A stretch of 23,600 nucleotides of DNA from Tubiluchus corallicola (lineage: Eukaryota; Priapulida; Priapulimorpha; Priapulimorphida; Tubiluchidae): positions 19,695-43,294 of the forward strand of contig JAQGDQ010002431.1 of the NCBI GenBank assembly GCA_030141605.1, given 5' to 3'. Shown here piece after piece: positions 1-8,375 of the stretch (position 1 is the first letter of the stretch; every line of letters begins with the position of its first letter). A program made the position numbers and the translations under genes. A model generated the notes under the pieces. That model saw only the letters and a program-made list of their open reading frames with translations. It did no database searches and had not been told where the DNA came from.

Positions 1-153
1 GCATATTGATGAGTAGTTAATAATCGTCTTAACCTTTTATCAAAACTTGTTTTTAATATATTGGAGAGAAATGGCATTTTTAAGCAAGTTTTTAAACTAT
101 ATCTATAATGATAATTTCGTATTTGAGTTTTATTTTTTCCTGCCTCTTGCAAT

Positions 154-181
154 AAAAGGACTGCAAAGTTATTGTCCTTTT
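154..181 (-). terminator. weak hairpin downstream of the nucleotidyltransferase
   Basis: An 8-bp stem (AAAAGGAC at 154-161 with GTCCTTTT at 174-181) encloses a 12-base loop, 25 bases past the stop codon of the minus-strand gene ending at 206. The stem can be extended by a few AT pairs across a one-base bulge. There is only a short T run after it, so it is a weak terminator candidate. Nothing else is recognisable in bases 1-205. Confidence 0.35.
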
Positions 182-205
182 TATTTTGGATATTTTTTTT
201 ATTGA

Positions 206-1111
206 CTACGACCAAAGAGGAGTAGGATATACCCCTTGTTCTATCAATTTGTTAATGTCTTTTTGCACATTGGGTTTATCTTCGGGATAAGTTACCCCAA
301 ACCATCGACTAGTAGTGGGCAATACTTTCATTGCTCCCTTTTTCTTATCTATTATTTTATTAACTACTGTTGGAATGTAGAACTCACTTTTGGGCTTGTC
401 TTTGTTATCTTTGAGAAACTCTATAAACTCTGTTTCAAAAAGTGGCAATATAGTAGGAGTAAAGCCAAAAATATTCATCGATACAAAATCTTCTTCTTGC
501 AATGGATGTTCTGTATTTTCCTCACTGTAAACTATTTGTCCCTTATCTTTTCTGTATATGCTAGTTCTTTCTGTGATAGATTGGAGGTTATTATTACTAT
601 CTTTTTGGCAAACACCTCTCGATACTGAACCATTCTCAGACAGGGTGTATTGTAGCTGATAGCCTACCATATAATGAAGGCTTGTCTTATTTTGAGTTTC
701 TATAAGATGTTTAGCAATAGTAGCTATTGAGTTTCTTCCATAGAAATCGTCAGCATTAATAACTGCGAATGGAGTATCAAGTTTAGGAGCTGCTACAAGT
801 ACTGCGTGTCCTGTTCCCCAAGGTTTTACTCTACCTGCTGGGGGGCTAATTCCTTGAGGCAATAAATCGCTTTCTTGATATACGTAGTCTATCTCTATTT
901 GCCCATCGAATCTGTTGTCAAAAATTTTGCGAAATTGTTGTTCTATGTCTTTTCTTATTACAAATATTACTTTTCCGTACCCTGCTTGTATGGCATCATA
1001 GATGGAATAATCTATTATCATTTCACCATTAGGGCCAAAAGCATCTATTTGTTTAAGGCTCTTGTATCGCGAACCCATTCCTGCAGCAAGTATAAGCAAT
1101 GTCGGTTTCAT
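206..1111 (-). CDS. NTP_transferase-family sugar nucleotidyltransferase
   Basis: A cytoplasmic nucleotidyltransferase of the Rossmann-like NTP_transferase fold, expected to join a sugar 1-phosphate to a nucleoside triphosphate; the substrate cannot be read from the sequence. The N-terminal signature LILAAGMGSRYKSLKQ (residues 5-20 of the product starting at 1111) binds the nucleotide, and INADDFYG near residue 120 carries the metal-binding Asp. Length is about 301 residues, usual for the Bacteroidota proteins of this type. I chose the ATG at 1109-1111. The frame stays open up to a TTG at 1153, but that TTG lies inside a TAnnTTTG promoter box and the extra 14 residues precede the usual family start. 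Related genes often sit next to a small-molecule phosphotransferase in an N-acetyl sugar salvage pair; no such partner lies in this window, though one could be to the left. Confidence 0.85.
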   Translation of the reverse strand: MKPTLLILAAGMGSRYKSLKQIDAFGPNGEMIIDYSIYDAIQAGYGKVIFVIRKDIEQQFRKIFDNRFDGQIEIDYVYQESDLLPQGISPPAGRVKPWGTGHAVLVAAPKLDTPFAVINADDFYGRNSIATIAKHLIETQNKTSLHYMVGYQLQYTLSENGSVSRGVCQKDSNNNLQSITERTSIYRKDKGQIVYSEENTEHPLQEEDFVSMNIFGFTPTILPLFETEFIEFLKDNKDKPKSEFYIPTVVNKIIDKKKGAMKVLPTTSRWFGVTYPEDKPNVQKDINKLIEQGVYPTPLWS

Positions 1112-1150
1112 ACTATTTCTTTTTGTTGTTTTCTGTGATTTTTCATCCCA

Positions 1151-1158
1151 CAAAATTA
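1151..1158 (-). promoter_or_regulatory. TAnnTTTG -7 box of the nucleotidyltransferase gene
   Basis: The minus strand reads TAATTTTG here, a full match to the Bacteroidota -7 element, about 40 bases before the ATG at 1111. I see no TTG -33 element at 17-23 bases upstream, so this is a partial promoter match. Confidence 0.45.
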
Positions 1159-1280
1159 GTATATTTTTTTATATCTATGTCTTGGAGATAGAAATTAGCT
1201 GGAAAATTATTAGTTGAAAAATACGATTGAAGAACTTTTATCTTCAAAACAGCAAGGCTATTAGTTCCTATTTCACCAAC

Positions 1281-1320
1281 AAAAAAACTGCTGTTTTACT
1301 TTTGAGAAAACAACAGTTTT
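1281..1320 (-). terminator. intrinsic terminator of the repeat lipoprotein gene
   Basis: Two 14-base arms (1284-1297 and 1307-1320) form a stem with a 9-base loop. The one imperfect pair is C-A on the plus strand but a G-U wobble in a minus-strand transcript. The minus-strand stem runs straight into seven U residues (plus-strand A run 1281-1287). It lies 34 bases past the stop of the minus-strand gene ending at 1354. The orientation is therefore clear. Confidence 0.75.
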
Positions 1321-1353
1321 ACAATTTTTACTATTACTTTAAATTGGTGTTAG

Positions 1354-3090
1354 TTAGTTGCAGTTCAAAATCTCATCAGGACTTTTGGGGTTGGAGCCGT
1401 TACTACTTATGGTAATGTCTCCTTCTATACCATTACTTTCCCATATTGATTTAATAGCACAGAAATCATTTAATATAGAGTTACTTCTTATATCCATATC
1501 CCCTTTTATGGTTTGCAAGTTTTCTAAACCAGATAACGAAGGTAGAGCATCATTATCATATATATCCATATACCCTCCTATGGATGTCAAACTCCCTAAG
1601 TCTAATGAAATTAGAGCATCATTTTCATATATACTCATATACCCTCCTATGGTTTGCAAGTTTTCTAAACCAGATAACGAAGTTAGAGCTTTATTATAAT
1701 ATATATACATATACCCTCCTATGGTTTGCAAACTCCCTAAGTCTAATGAACTTAGAGCATCATTATCATATATATACATATACCCTCCTATGGTTTGCAA
1801 ACTCTCTAAGTCTAACGAACTTAGAGCATCATTATATCTTATATCCATATACCCTCCTATGGTTTGCAAGTTTTCTAAACCAGATAACGAACTTAGAGCT
1901 TCATTATTATATATATCCATATCCCCTTCTATGGATGTCAAACTCCCTAAACCAGATAACGAAGGTAGAGCTTTATTACTACTTATACTCATATACCCTT
2001 TTATGGTTTGCAAGTTTCCTAAACCAGATAACGAACTTAGAGCTTCATTACTACTTATACTCATATACCCTCCTATGGTTTGCAAACTCCCTAAGCCTAA
2101 TGAACTTAGAGCTTCATTACTACTTATACTCATATACCCTCCTATGGTTTGCAAACTCCCTAAACCAGATAACGAAGGTAGAGCTTCATTACTACTTATA
2201 CTCATATACCCTCCTATGGTTTGCAAACTCCCTAAGCCTAATGAACTTAGAGCTTCATTACTTCTTATACTCATATACCCTCCTATGGTTTGCAAACTCC
2301 CTAAGCCTAATGAACTTAGAGCTTCATTACTACTTATACTCATATACCTTTCTATGAATGTCAAACTCCCTAAGTCTAATGAAATTAGAGCATCATTACC
2401 ATATATATACATATACCCTCCTATGGATGTCAAACTCCCTAAGCCAGATAACGAACTTAGAACATCATTACTATGTATATACATATCCCCTTCTATGGTT
2501 TGCAAGTTTTCTAAACCAGATAACGAAGTTAGAGCATTATTACTATTTATACTCAGACTCCCTTCTATGGTTTGTAAATTCTCTAATTCTGATAGCGAAC
2601 TAAGAGAAGTATTATAACAACTAAAACTACCAACTTGTTCTATATCAACTAAAGGAGCAAGAGATGTAATATCAGTTCCTCGTAAAAAAAGGCTCCCAAG
2701 AATTCTGGTATAGCCTTTCTCTCCAAATTCATTTACTGCATCTTGTGAGAACAACGATATGTCGCCATAAAATATGGTATTTCCTTCTCCACCACCTTCT
2801 CCACCACCTTCTCCACCACCTTCTCCACCACCTTCTCCACCACCTTCTCCACCACCTTCTCCACCGCCTTCTCCACCGCCTTCTCCACCACCTTCCCCAC
2901 CACCTTCTCCACCACCTTCTCCACCGCCTTCTCCACCACCTTCCCCACCGCCTTCTCCACCACCTTCTCCACCACCTTCTGTTAGTTCATCTCCATTTCC
3001 TACTGTTAGTTCATCTTTTTTACAGGAAGAGAACATAAGCAAGCAAATAAACATTCCAATCACTGTAGTTAGCAAATAAGTCTTTTTCAT
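1354..3090 (-). CDS. surface-type lipoprotein with GGGE linker and leucine-rich repeats
   Basis: A 578-residue lipoprotein of unknown ligand. Residues 1-22 are a lipoprotein signal peptide ending FSSC with the lipidated Cys at 23. The next residues, KKDE, fit the K-(D/E)2 export signal that sends lipoproteins to the cell surface in some Bacteroidota. Residues 39-102 are sixteen perfect GGGE units, probably a flexible acidic linker. Residues 103-160 hold degenerate repeats. From about 161 to 540 come roughly 16 units of 23 or 24 residues (consensus [18 protein letters not shown], then SNEAL), like receptor-L/leucine-rich solenoids. The tail (541-578) has two Cys, in FCAI and LNCN, resembling the Cys-containing C-cap seen in flavobacterial proteins of this type. 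It stands alone, with a strong terminator after it and 122 bases before the next gene. The likely role is surface recognition or adhesion, which is inference. Confidence 0.85.
   Translation of the reverse strand: MKKTYLLTTVIGMFICLLMFSSCKKDELTVGNGDELTEGGGEGGGEGGGEGGGEGGGEGGGEGGGEGGGEGGGEGGGEGGGEGGGEGGGEGGGEGGGEGGGEGNTIFYGDISLFSQDAVNEFGEKGYTRILGSLFLRGTDITSLAPLVDIEQVGSFSCYNTSLSSLSELENLQTIEGSLSINSNNALTSLSGLENLQTIEGDMYIHSNDVLSSLSGLGSLTSIGGYMYIYGNDALISLDLGSLTFIERYMSISSNEALSSLGLGSLQTIGGYMSIRSNEALSSLGLGSLQTIGGYMSISSNEALPSLSGLGSLQTIGGYMSISSNEALSSLGLGSLQTIGGYMSISSNEALSSLSGLGNLQTIKGYMSISSNKALPSLSGLGSLTSIEGDMDIYNNEALSSLSGLENLQTIGGYMDIRYNDALSSLDLESLQTIGGYMYIYDNDALSSLDLGSLQTIGGYMYIYYNKALTSLSGLENLQTIGGYMSIYENDALISLDLGSLTSIGGYMDIYDNDALPSLSGLENLQTIKGDMDIRSNSILNDFCAIKSIWESNGIEGDITISSNGSNPKSPDEILNCN
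1471..2610 (-). repeat. tandem 69/72-bp coding repeats (LRR units)
   Basis: About 16 head-to-tail copies of a 69- or 72-base unit encode residues 161-540 of the lipoprotein. The length difference is one codon: SLSGLGSL in the 72-base form, SLGLGSL or SLDLGSL in the 69-base form. Units in the middle of the array (about 2020-2340) are nearly identical at DNA level, while units at both ends diverge more. That is what recent internal duplication or gene conversion would leave. All length changes keep the reading frame. Confidence 0.9.
2785..2976 (-). repeat. 16 x 12-bp coding minisatellite (GGGE units)
   Basis: Sixteen uninterrupted 12-base units, plus-strand TTCTCCACCACC, each encode Gly-Gly-Gly-Glu on the minus strand. 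Eleven units are identical and five differ: three carry GCC at the end, one starts TTCCCC, and one has both changes. Every change is synonymous. The unit is a multiple of three, so slippage would change linker length without a frameshift. Just upstream in the gene the peptide DELT is also duplicated. Confidence 0.95.
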
Positions 3091-3212
3091 TTTTTTTTTT
3101 TATGTTTGTAAAATGTGTTCCTATAGCAAAGAAAAACAATTTTAAGAAGAAAAAAAATTATGTTCTTTTTGTGCAAAATTTGGACATAAATACGATTTTA
3201 ATGAGAAGTGTG

Positions 3213-4310
3213 TTACTGTTTCTTTCGCTTCAACTTTCCAAGGATAAACCCAATGTAAAAAGGTATTCCAAATAATACTATAATAAGTAAAATGAAATAG
3301 ATGATGGTTTTTTTTATAAGAGTTATTACATTGTCAAATATAGAATCTATTGCTGCTTGCCTAGCATTATCTACATCTTTTATTATAATTTCTTGTTTGT
3401 CTAATATTTTTACTATTGTGGAGTCTAATTGAAGTGTAAAAGACTGCACTGTATGATTTAAGTTGTCGTTGAGGTTTTTTATTGTAAGACTCATTAATTC
3501 TTCTAATTTTTCTGGAGCTATCTCTGATATGGCAACTAATTTTTGAGAAAATGCTGTAAGTTTTTCTAAATGTTCTTGTGTATTACCTTTAAAGTCTTCT
3601 AAAGTTATGGCCAATATATCTTTTTGCCATTGCAAGTTTGTGTATACTTGATTGTTGTATAAGGCTATTCTATCTACAAGGTCTGCTACGACCTCACTTT
3701 CTGTACCAACTGATGTATTAATAAAAGTACTATCTATGGACTCATCCATTATCTCCTTCCATTTGTGCGTAACTGTATTATGGGGAAAGGCTATAGTATA
3801 AAATGGATTTTTTTGGGTATATTGGGTTATGAATGCTTTTAGTTTTGCAAACTCGTTTTTGGAGTAATACTTTGATGCAATTTGTTCTATATCTATTACC
3901 AGCTCTTCAAAAATAGGAATAATTCTAGGTTGGTATTTTCCAAATATATTAGTGGTATCTGTTTCTTCTATAAGAAAAGTTATTTGTTCCGCAAATGCCC
4001 AGGTATCTATCAGAGCTGTGTGGGGTGAAGTTTGATAGGCTCTATTGTTTATTGCTTTTTGTACCTTGACCTTAAAAAGCAGAGCGTTTACTTTAATTCT
4101 TTTATCCGTTGTTAAAACAAAGACACTGTCAGAGACTTTTTCTGTTATTTCTTTAAAATATGTAGCAAATTCTCTTGTTTCGCTTCTTATTACTTTTTCT
4201 TTGTAGGTAAGTGGAGTAGAGCCAAACTCTATCTCATATTTCAAGAGCGAACAGGAGGGTAATAAGAGTAATAACAGAATAAGGATATAGTTTATTATAA
4301 ACTTGCACAT
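3213..4310 (-). CDS. unknown lipoprotein with C-terminal membrane segment
   Basis: A 365-residue protein I cannot name with confidence. It begins with a strongly hydrophobic lipoprotein-type signal ending LLPSC (Cys 20). A mostly helical hydrophilic body follows, with several stretches likely to be coiled coil (about residues 230-330). A hydrophobic segment at about 337-358 ends in the basic tail KLKRKKQ. Similar Bacteroidota proteins are sometimes labelled chemotaxis protein because of the long helices, but I see no methyl-accepting signalling hairpin. It is the last gene of a probable operon: the GlsB-like gene ends 21 bases upstream and a DUF2807 gene precedes that. Having both a lipobox and a C-terminal membrane segment is odd; the N-terminus may instead be a plain membrane anchor. 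I see no terminator before the next gene. Confidence 0.7.
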   Translation of the reverse strand: MCKFIINYILILLLLLLPSCSLLKYEIEFGSTPLTYKEKVIRSETREFATYFKEITEKVSDSVFVLTTDKRIKVNALLFKVKVQKAINNRAYQTSPHTALIDTWAFAEQITFLIEETDTTNIFGKYQPRIIPIFEELVIDIEQIASKYYSKNEFAKLKAFITQYTQKNPFYTIAFPHNTVTHKWKEIMDESIDSTFINTSVGTESEVVADLVDRIALYNNQVYTNLQWQKDILAITLEDFKGNTQEHLEKLTAFSQKLVAISEIAPEKLEELMSLTIKNLNDNLNHTVQSFTLQLDSTIVKILDKQEIIIKDVDNARQAAIDSIFDNVITLIKKTIIYFILLIIVLFGIPFYIGFILGKLKRKKQ

Positions 4311-4331
4311 TGTTTTCTATATGTTTTATAT

Positions 4332-5228
4332 CTACACGTGTCTTTGGATTTTTTCAGGGTATATGTCTTTGAGTGTTATAAGTATTCCTGTTTCCTCTAC
4401 ATCTCCAAATTTTATATTTTTTGCTGCACCAAATGTCTTCATTGTGGGTGATAGGTTCATATAAGAATTGACAAGTGGGGGTATGTTTTCCCCTATTTCT
4501 TTTATTTCTTGATGTAGTATTTTTTTATCTTGTTCATAGCTGTTCGTAAATATATCTTTGAGGTGTGTGTAGTTTACTTTTAAGTCTCTTTTTGGTGCAA
4601 TAAGATTTTTTGTATCTGGAAAATGTTCGCGAAAGAAGGTATAAAGTAGGTCTTTCCCTTTATAATTGTTATATATTGTTACTTTTCCGAAATAGTATTT
4701 TGTATTTGGAGCCTTCCGCCACAATGCCAAAAGCCCATCCCACAGGTTGTCTAATACAAATAGTCCTTTTCGCAGGCTTTGTGTAGCTTGATATTCTGCG
4801 GAGACAAATGAACGCCCAAGTTCCATAGTGTAAGGCAAATATTTTTTGAGAAATTTTTCTGAAAAATCAAATAGATGCGAAGTTGCAAAGTCTGGCTCGT
4901 TGTTAGAATTAATACCTATATTACTACAGTTTTTGAAACGATAACCTCCAAGTATTTTTTCTTCTTCAGGGTCCCAAACAATGAGTTGTTGGTAGGGAGT
5001 CTTTGAGGTATCATAGTCATCTAAATCTATGGCTTTACCTGTTCCTCCTCCTGCATCTCTAAATGCTATTTCTCTAAGCCTTCCTATTTCTCTAGTAGTG
5101 TAGGGCGAATTGTGGTAGTCTATAATATATATTTCATTGTTGGCCTTATTAGTTTTGCGTAAAAATCTTTTTGTGGTAAGTTCTTTTTGTATCTCATACG
5201 TAGGTATAGGCGCTATTACTTCTTCCAT
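4332..5228 (-). CDS. glsB: GNAT-family N-acyltransferase, GlsB/OlsB-like
   Basis: A 298-residue GNAT-fold protein of the Acetyltransf_5 type. In Bacteroides GlsB transfers a 3-hydroxy-acyl group from acyl carrier protein to glycine, the first step of glycine (and related flavolipid) lipid synthesis; OlsB does the same with ornithine. The sequence shows the typical block REIAFRDAGGGTG (residues 52-64), then DLDDYD (68-73), GGYRF (94-98) and ELGRSFV (136-142). The O-acyltransferase partner GlsA, adjacent in Bacteroides, is not in this window. The gene overlaps the upstream DUF2807 gene by 13 bases and is followed after 21 bases by a membrane lipoprotein gene, so the three are probably co-transcribed. 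The family is fairly sure; the amino acid acceptor is not, so the symbol is tentative. Confidence 0.65.
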   Translation of the reverse strand: MEEVIAPIPTYEIQKELTTKRFLRKTNKANNEIYIIDYHNSPYTTREIGRLREIAFRDAGGGTGKAIDLDDYDTSKTPYQQLIVWDPEEEKILGGYRFKNCSNIGINSNNEPDFATSHLFDFSEKFLKKYLPYTMELGRSFVSAEYQATQSLRKGLFVLDNLWDGLLALWRKAPNTKYYFGKVTIYNNYKGKDLLYTFFREHFPDTKNLIAPKRDLKVNYTHLKDIFTNSYEQDKKILHQEIKEIGENIPPLVNSYMNLSPTMKTFGAAKNIKFGDVEETGILITLKDIYPEKIQRHV

Positions 5229-5926
5229 ATCTGAGGTTGTGTTGTTGAAGTATTTTTCATTATTTTTCCTCCTAAACTTGTTTTTTGCTCTATCGTTTCT
5301 GGATCTCCTATATAGTTTATTTGTGCGCTTGTACTGGCATTGGCTATTAGTTTTTTATAGGTATTTATGTATGCTTCTGCACCCGAAGCTGCTTGTATAA
5401 TAGTTTCTTTTGCTTCTAATTCTTCGGCTGTAAATGTAGCCCCTGTATTGACAAGTATATCTTGATAATTGGCATAACCATATAGGTCTACATCAGAGCC
5501 TTGCTTGGCTTTTATGTCAAGGTTTCCTACATCTATGCGTGTCTGTATCTTAGAGCCGCTTAGAGCCATTAATTCTAAATAAGGTTGTTTTATGATAGAT
5601 TGGTTGAGAATAAGAGCCTTATTTTTGGCAGTTATTCCTTGTAAGCTTGTGTAAGTGATATATATCGTAATATCTGTTCTTTGAAATATTCCTTTTTTGG
5701 CTGTTATATAAAGTGTATTTTTTTTTGTTTCTGTAATTATTAAGTTGAGATTTTTTTCTTCAGATGTTATTCTTAAACTTTCTTCTGTTCCTTTTTTCAG
5801 TTGTATAGTAAATATTCCATTGGCTTCTATTTTTTGAAAAGAAGATATTTTTCTTATTTGCTCATTTTTTTGAGCTTGATTATTGATGCTTATTATTGCT
5901 AAGAATAATATAATAAATGCTCTCAT
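5216..5926 (-). CDS. DUF2807 (head GIN domain) secreted protein
   Basis: A 236-residue exported protein. A signal peptide covers about residues 1-18 (ending NNQAQ). The rest matches the DUF2807 or head-GIN pattern: an opening FQKIEANGIFTIQLKKG, where the usual motif runs from strand to strand as 'F..I...G.F.V.L..G', then a run of short beta strands typical of a right-handed beta solenoid (ITAKKGI, LILNQS, LDIKAKQGSDVDLYG, IIQAASGAEAYIN). The family is abundant in Bacteroidota and has no established biochemical function; older annotations call it a putative autotransporter adhesin. It is the first gene of the minus-strand operon, overlaps the acyltransferase gene by 13 bases, and has a -7 box at 5965-5972. 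It is divergent from the RND exporter gene. Confidence 0.8.
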   Translation of the reverse strand: MRAFIILFLAIISINNQAQKNEQIRKISSFQKIEANGIFTIQLKKGTEESLRITSEEKNLNLIITETKKNTLYITAKKGIFQRTDITIYITYTSLQGITAKNKALILNQSIIKQPYLELMALSGSKIQTRIDVGNLDIKAKQGSDVDLYGYANYQDILVNTGATFTAEELEAKETIIQAASGAEAYINTYKKLIANASTSAQINYIGDPETIEQKTSLGGKIMKNTSTTQPQIWKK

Positions 5927-5964
5927 TCTTTATATTTTATAACGTTTTCTTCATATTGTAATTG

Positions 5965-5972
5965 CAAAAATA
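5965..5972 (-). promoter_or_regulatory. TAnnTTTG -7 box of the DUF2807-acyltransferase operon
   Basis: The minus strand reads TATTTTTG, about 38 bases before the ATG at 5926. A TTTG lies only 14 bases upstream of it (plus-strand CAAA at 5987-5990), too close for a standard -33 element. Confidence 0.45.
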
Positions 5973-6029
5973 TGATTTTAGTATGACAAATAAAAATGTG
6001 TTTCTATTATTCTTTGGTATAAAAGTTTT

Positions 6030-6037
6030 TATTTTTG
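6030..6037 (+). promoter_or_regulatory. TAnnTTTG -7 box of the RND-prenyl synthase operon
   Basis: TATTTTTG, the same octamer as the divergent minus-strand box. Transcription would start near 6044, which favours the ATG at 6075 over the one at 6051. No convincing -33 TTG is present. Confidence 0.4.
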
Positions 6038-6074
6038 TGGCATCTTTATATTGTTGTACGGATTTAACGTAAAT

Positions 6075-8375
6075 ATGTGGGTTTCTATTGCGGGAATTAT
6101 TTTAAGGTACAGAATTTTCATTCTATTTGTTCTGATAGGTATAACAGCTTATATGTTTTATAAGATGCACTCTGTCGAGTATTCTTATAAATATACCCAT
6201 ATTCTACCTAAGAAGGATAAAGCTTATGAAGAATATGAGCAGTTTAAAGAAATCTTCGATGAAGGAGGAAATAATATAGTTATAGGAGTAGAAGATAGTG
6301 TTTTCTTTGAGTTAAAGAAGTTTAGTGATTTTCAAAGGCTTGTAAATAAGTTAAAAGAAATTGAGGGGATAGATAATGTGCTGTATGTAGGTAATATTTT
6401 TGACTTGAAGCACGATAGTGTCACTAAGAAGTTTGTAATGGAAAAAGTTTTGGAGAATACTCCTAAAAATCAAAAGGAGTTAGATATCTTCAAACAACGG
6501 CTAAAAAATTTACCTTTTTATGCTGATTATATGTTTAAGGATTCATTGGATAAGCACTTGATGGTTGTATCTTTGAATAGGAAGCTTCTGGAGAGTAAAA
6601 GACGTGAAGGCTTAATTGAAGACATTTTAAAAACTACAGCTGATTTTTCCAAAAAACATAATATAGAGTTGCACTATTCTGGCTTGCCTTATATTAGAAT
6701 TGTTACGGCTAAAATGGTGAAGAAGGAATTGAATATTTTTATTTTTCTGGCTCTGGGAGTAATGGCCGTTATTCTTTACTTGCTTTTTCGTTCTGCTAGG
6801 ATTGTTTTCTTAGCCTTGGTAGTTGTAAGTGTAAGTGTAGTTTGGGCAATGGGGAGTTTGAGCTTATTGGGATATAAAATCAATCTTTTAACAGGTATTG
6901 TACCCACATTATTAATTGTAATAGGTGTCCCTAATTTTGTGTTCCTACTGAATAAATACCACAACGAATATCAGCGGCATAGAAATAGAATTAAGGCATT
7001 ACAACGGATGATTATTAAAATTGGGGGAGCTATTTTTCTTACTAATTTGACAACAGCTACTGGTTTTGCTGCTTTTATCGTAACAAGTTCTAAGATATTA
7101 CGGGAGTTTGGCGTAATAGCCTCTATAAATATTATGGGCATATTTTTTCTGTCACTAACCTTAGTTCCTATTGTGTTTAGTTTGGCTACACCTCCAAAGG
7201 AACGCCATATTTATCATCTGAACAATAGGCTTTTTAGCTTTACGATTGAGAAAATAATTAGTGTAGTGCTTAATCATAGAACAAAAGTGTATGTTTTAAC
7301 AGCTTTGTTTTTTATAAGTGCCATAGTAGGTATTAGTCTGTTAAAAACTACAGGTTTTGTAATAGATGATATTCCTCATGATAATAGAACTTATACTGAT
7401 TTTAAATTTTTTGAACAAAACTTTGGAGGTATTATTCCATTAGAAGTAATAGTGGATAGTAAGAAAAAAAGAGGTGTTAATCAACTATCTACTTTAAAAT
7501 CTATGGATAAATTAGATGAAGCACTGAAAGAAGTTCCGGAATTGTCTCGTTCTACTTCCATTTTAGACGCTTATCGCTTTACTACACAAGCATACTACAA
7601 TAATAATAATAAATATTATCGTTTGCCCACCCGCAATGAACAAATGTTTATTAGCAAATACTTGTCTGAGGGCGATAGCTTGGGTGTGGTGAACGCCTTT
7701 GTAGACTCTACAAGACGTGTAGCAAGAATGCAGTATTTTGTGGAAGATGTGGGAACATATAAAATGGCCAATTTGTATGACAAAATTGTAGCTATTGTTG
7801 ATGGAATACTGCCAAAAGAAAAATTTAATGTGAATATTACAGGCGAAAGTGTTCTTTTTTTCAAAGGAAATAAATATTTAACACGGAATCTGCTATTGAG
7901 TTTGTCTATAGCTATAGTGCTGATTGCGTGTTTTATGGCAATGCTATTGTCTTCTTTACGTATGGTTTTCATTGCAATGATTGCCAACCTATTGCCACTA
8001 ATTTTCATTGCCGCTATTATGGGGTATTTTAATATTCCTGTTAAAGTCTCTACTATCTTAGTTTTTAGTATTGCTTTTGGTATTTCAGTAGACGATACAA
8101 TTCATTTTTTAGCAAAATATAGACAAGAGTTAAAAGAAACGGGAGGGAGTGTAAATTCTTCTATTATACTGGCATTGCGAGAAACAGGTGTAAGTATGAT
8201 ATATACTTCTATTATCTTGTTTTTTGGATTTGGTATTTTTGTTATTTCTGAGTTTGGAGGTACCGTAGCTCTGGGTGTATTAGTTGCTACCACCATCTTA
8301 ATTGCTGTTTTCTCTAACTTGGTTTTTCTTCCTTCTCTTATTTTGACTTTTATCAAAAATAAAAAGCTGGTATGA
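6075..8375 (+). CDS. RND/MMPL-superfamily exporter
   Basis: A 766-residue inner-membrane transporter of the RND superfamily, closest in layout to the MMPL/HpnN-like exporters that move lipids or hydrophobic molecules using the proton gradient. It has the classic duplicated plan: TM1 (about 10-30), a periplasmic domain, five TMs (about 220-370), then TM7 (about 405-425), a second periplasmic domain and five TMs (about 605-760). TM10 has the acidic pair in FGISVDDTIHF (Asp 673-674), expected for proton relay. The equivalent position in the first half reads VIGVPNFVFLLNKYH without an acid, so the halves are asymmetric. An in-frame ATG at 6051 exists; I prefer 6075 because it gives a leader of normal length. 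The stop overlaps the start of the prenyl synthase gene (ATGA), so the two are translationally coupled. Substrate unknown. Confidence 0.85.
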   Translation: MWVSIAGIILRYRIFILFVLIGITAYMFYKMHSVEYSYKYTHILPKKDKAYEEYEQFKEIFDEGGNNIVIGVEDSVFFELKKFSDFQRLVNKLKEIEGIDNVLYVGNIFDLKHDSVTKKFVMEKVLENTPKNQKELDIFKQRLKNLPFYADYMFKDSLDKHLMVVSLNRKLLESKRREGLIEDILKTTADFSKKHNIELHYSGLPYIRIVTAKMVKKELNIFIFLALGVMAVILYLLFRSARIVFLALVVVSVSVVWAMGSLSLLGYKINLLTGIVPTLLIVIGVPNFVFLLNKYHNEYQRHRNRIKALQRMIIKIGGAIFLTNLTTATGFAAFIVTSSKILREFGVIASINIMGIFFLSLTLVPIVFSLATPPKERHIYHLNNRLFSFTIEKIISVVLNHRTKVYVLTALFFISAIVGISLLKTTGFVIDDIPHDNRTYTDFKFFEQNFGGIIPLEVIVDSKKKRGVNQLSTLKSMDKLDEALKEVPELSRSTSILDAYRFTTQAYYNNNNKYYRLPTRNEQMFISKYLSEGDSLGVVNAFVDSTRRVARMQYFVEDVGTYKMANLYDKIVAIVDGILPKEKFNVNITGESVLFFKGNKYLTRNLLLSLSIAIVLIACFMAMLLSSLRMVFIAMIANLLPLIFIAAIMGYFNIPVKVSTILVFSIAFGISVDDTIHFLAKYRQELKETGGSVNSSIILALRETGVSMIYTSIILFFGFGIFVISEFGGTVALGVLVATTILIAVFSNLVFLPSLILTFIKNKKLV

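Noticed and set aside
1584-2617. Long plus-strand reading frames across the LRR array
   Set aside because: They are periodic mirror frames of the 69/72-base repeats, rich in SYTLLWF or ILIYPPM units, and have no independent coding signal. The minus-strand frame has the signal peptide, linker and cap.
1471-2976. CRISPR array
   Set aside because: Repeats are direct, contiguous and coding, with no unique spacers and no cas genes.
2733-3079. PPPS-, LLHH- and VEKV-type frames over the minisatellite
   Set aside because: A 12-base repeat without stop codons keeps several frames open. Only the GGGE frame is continuous with a full protein.
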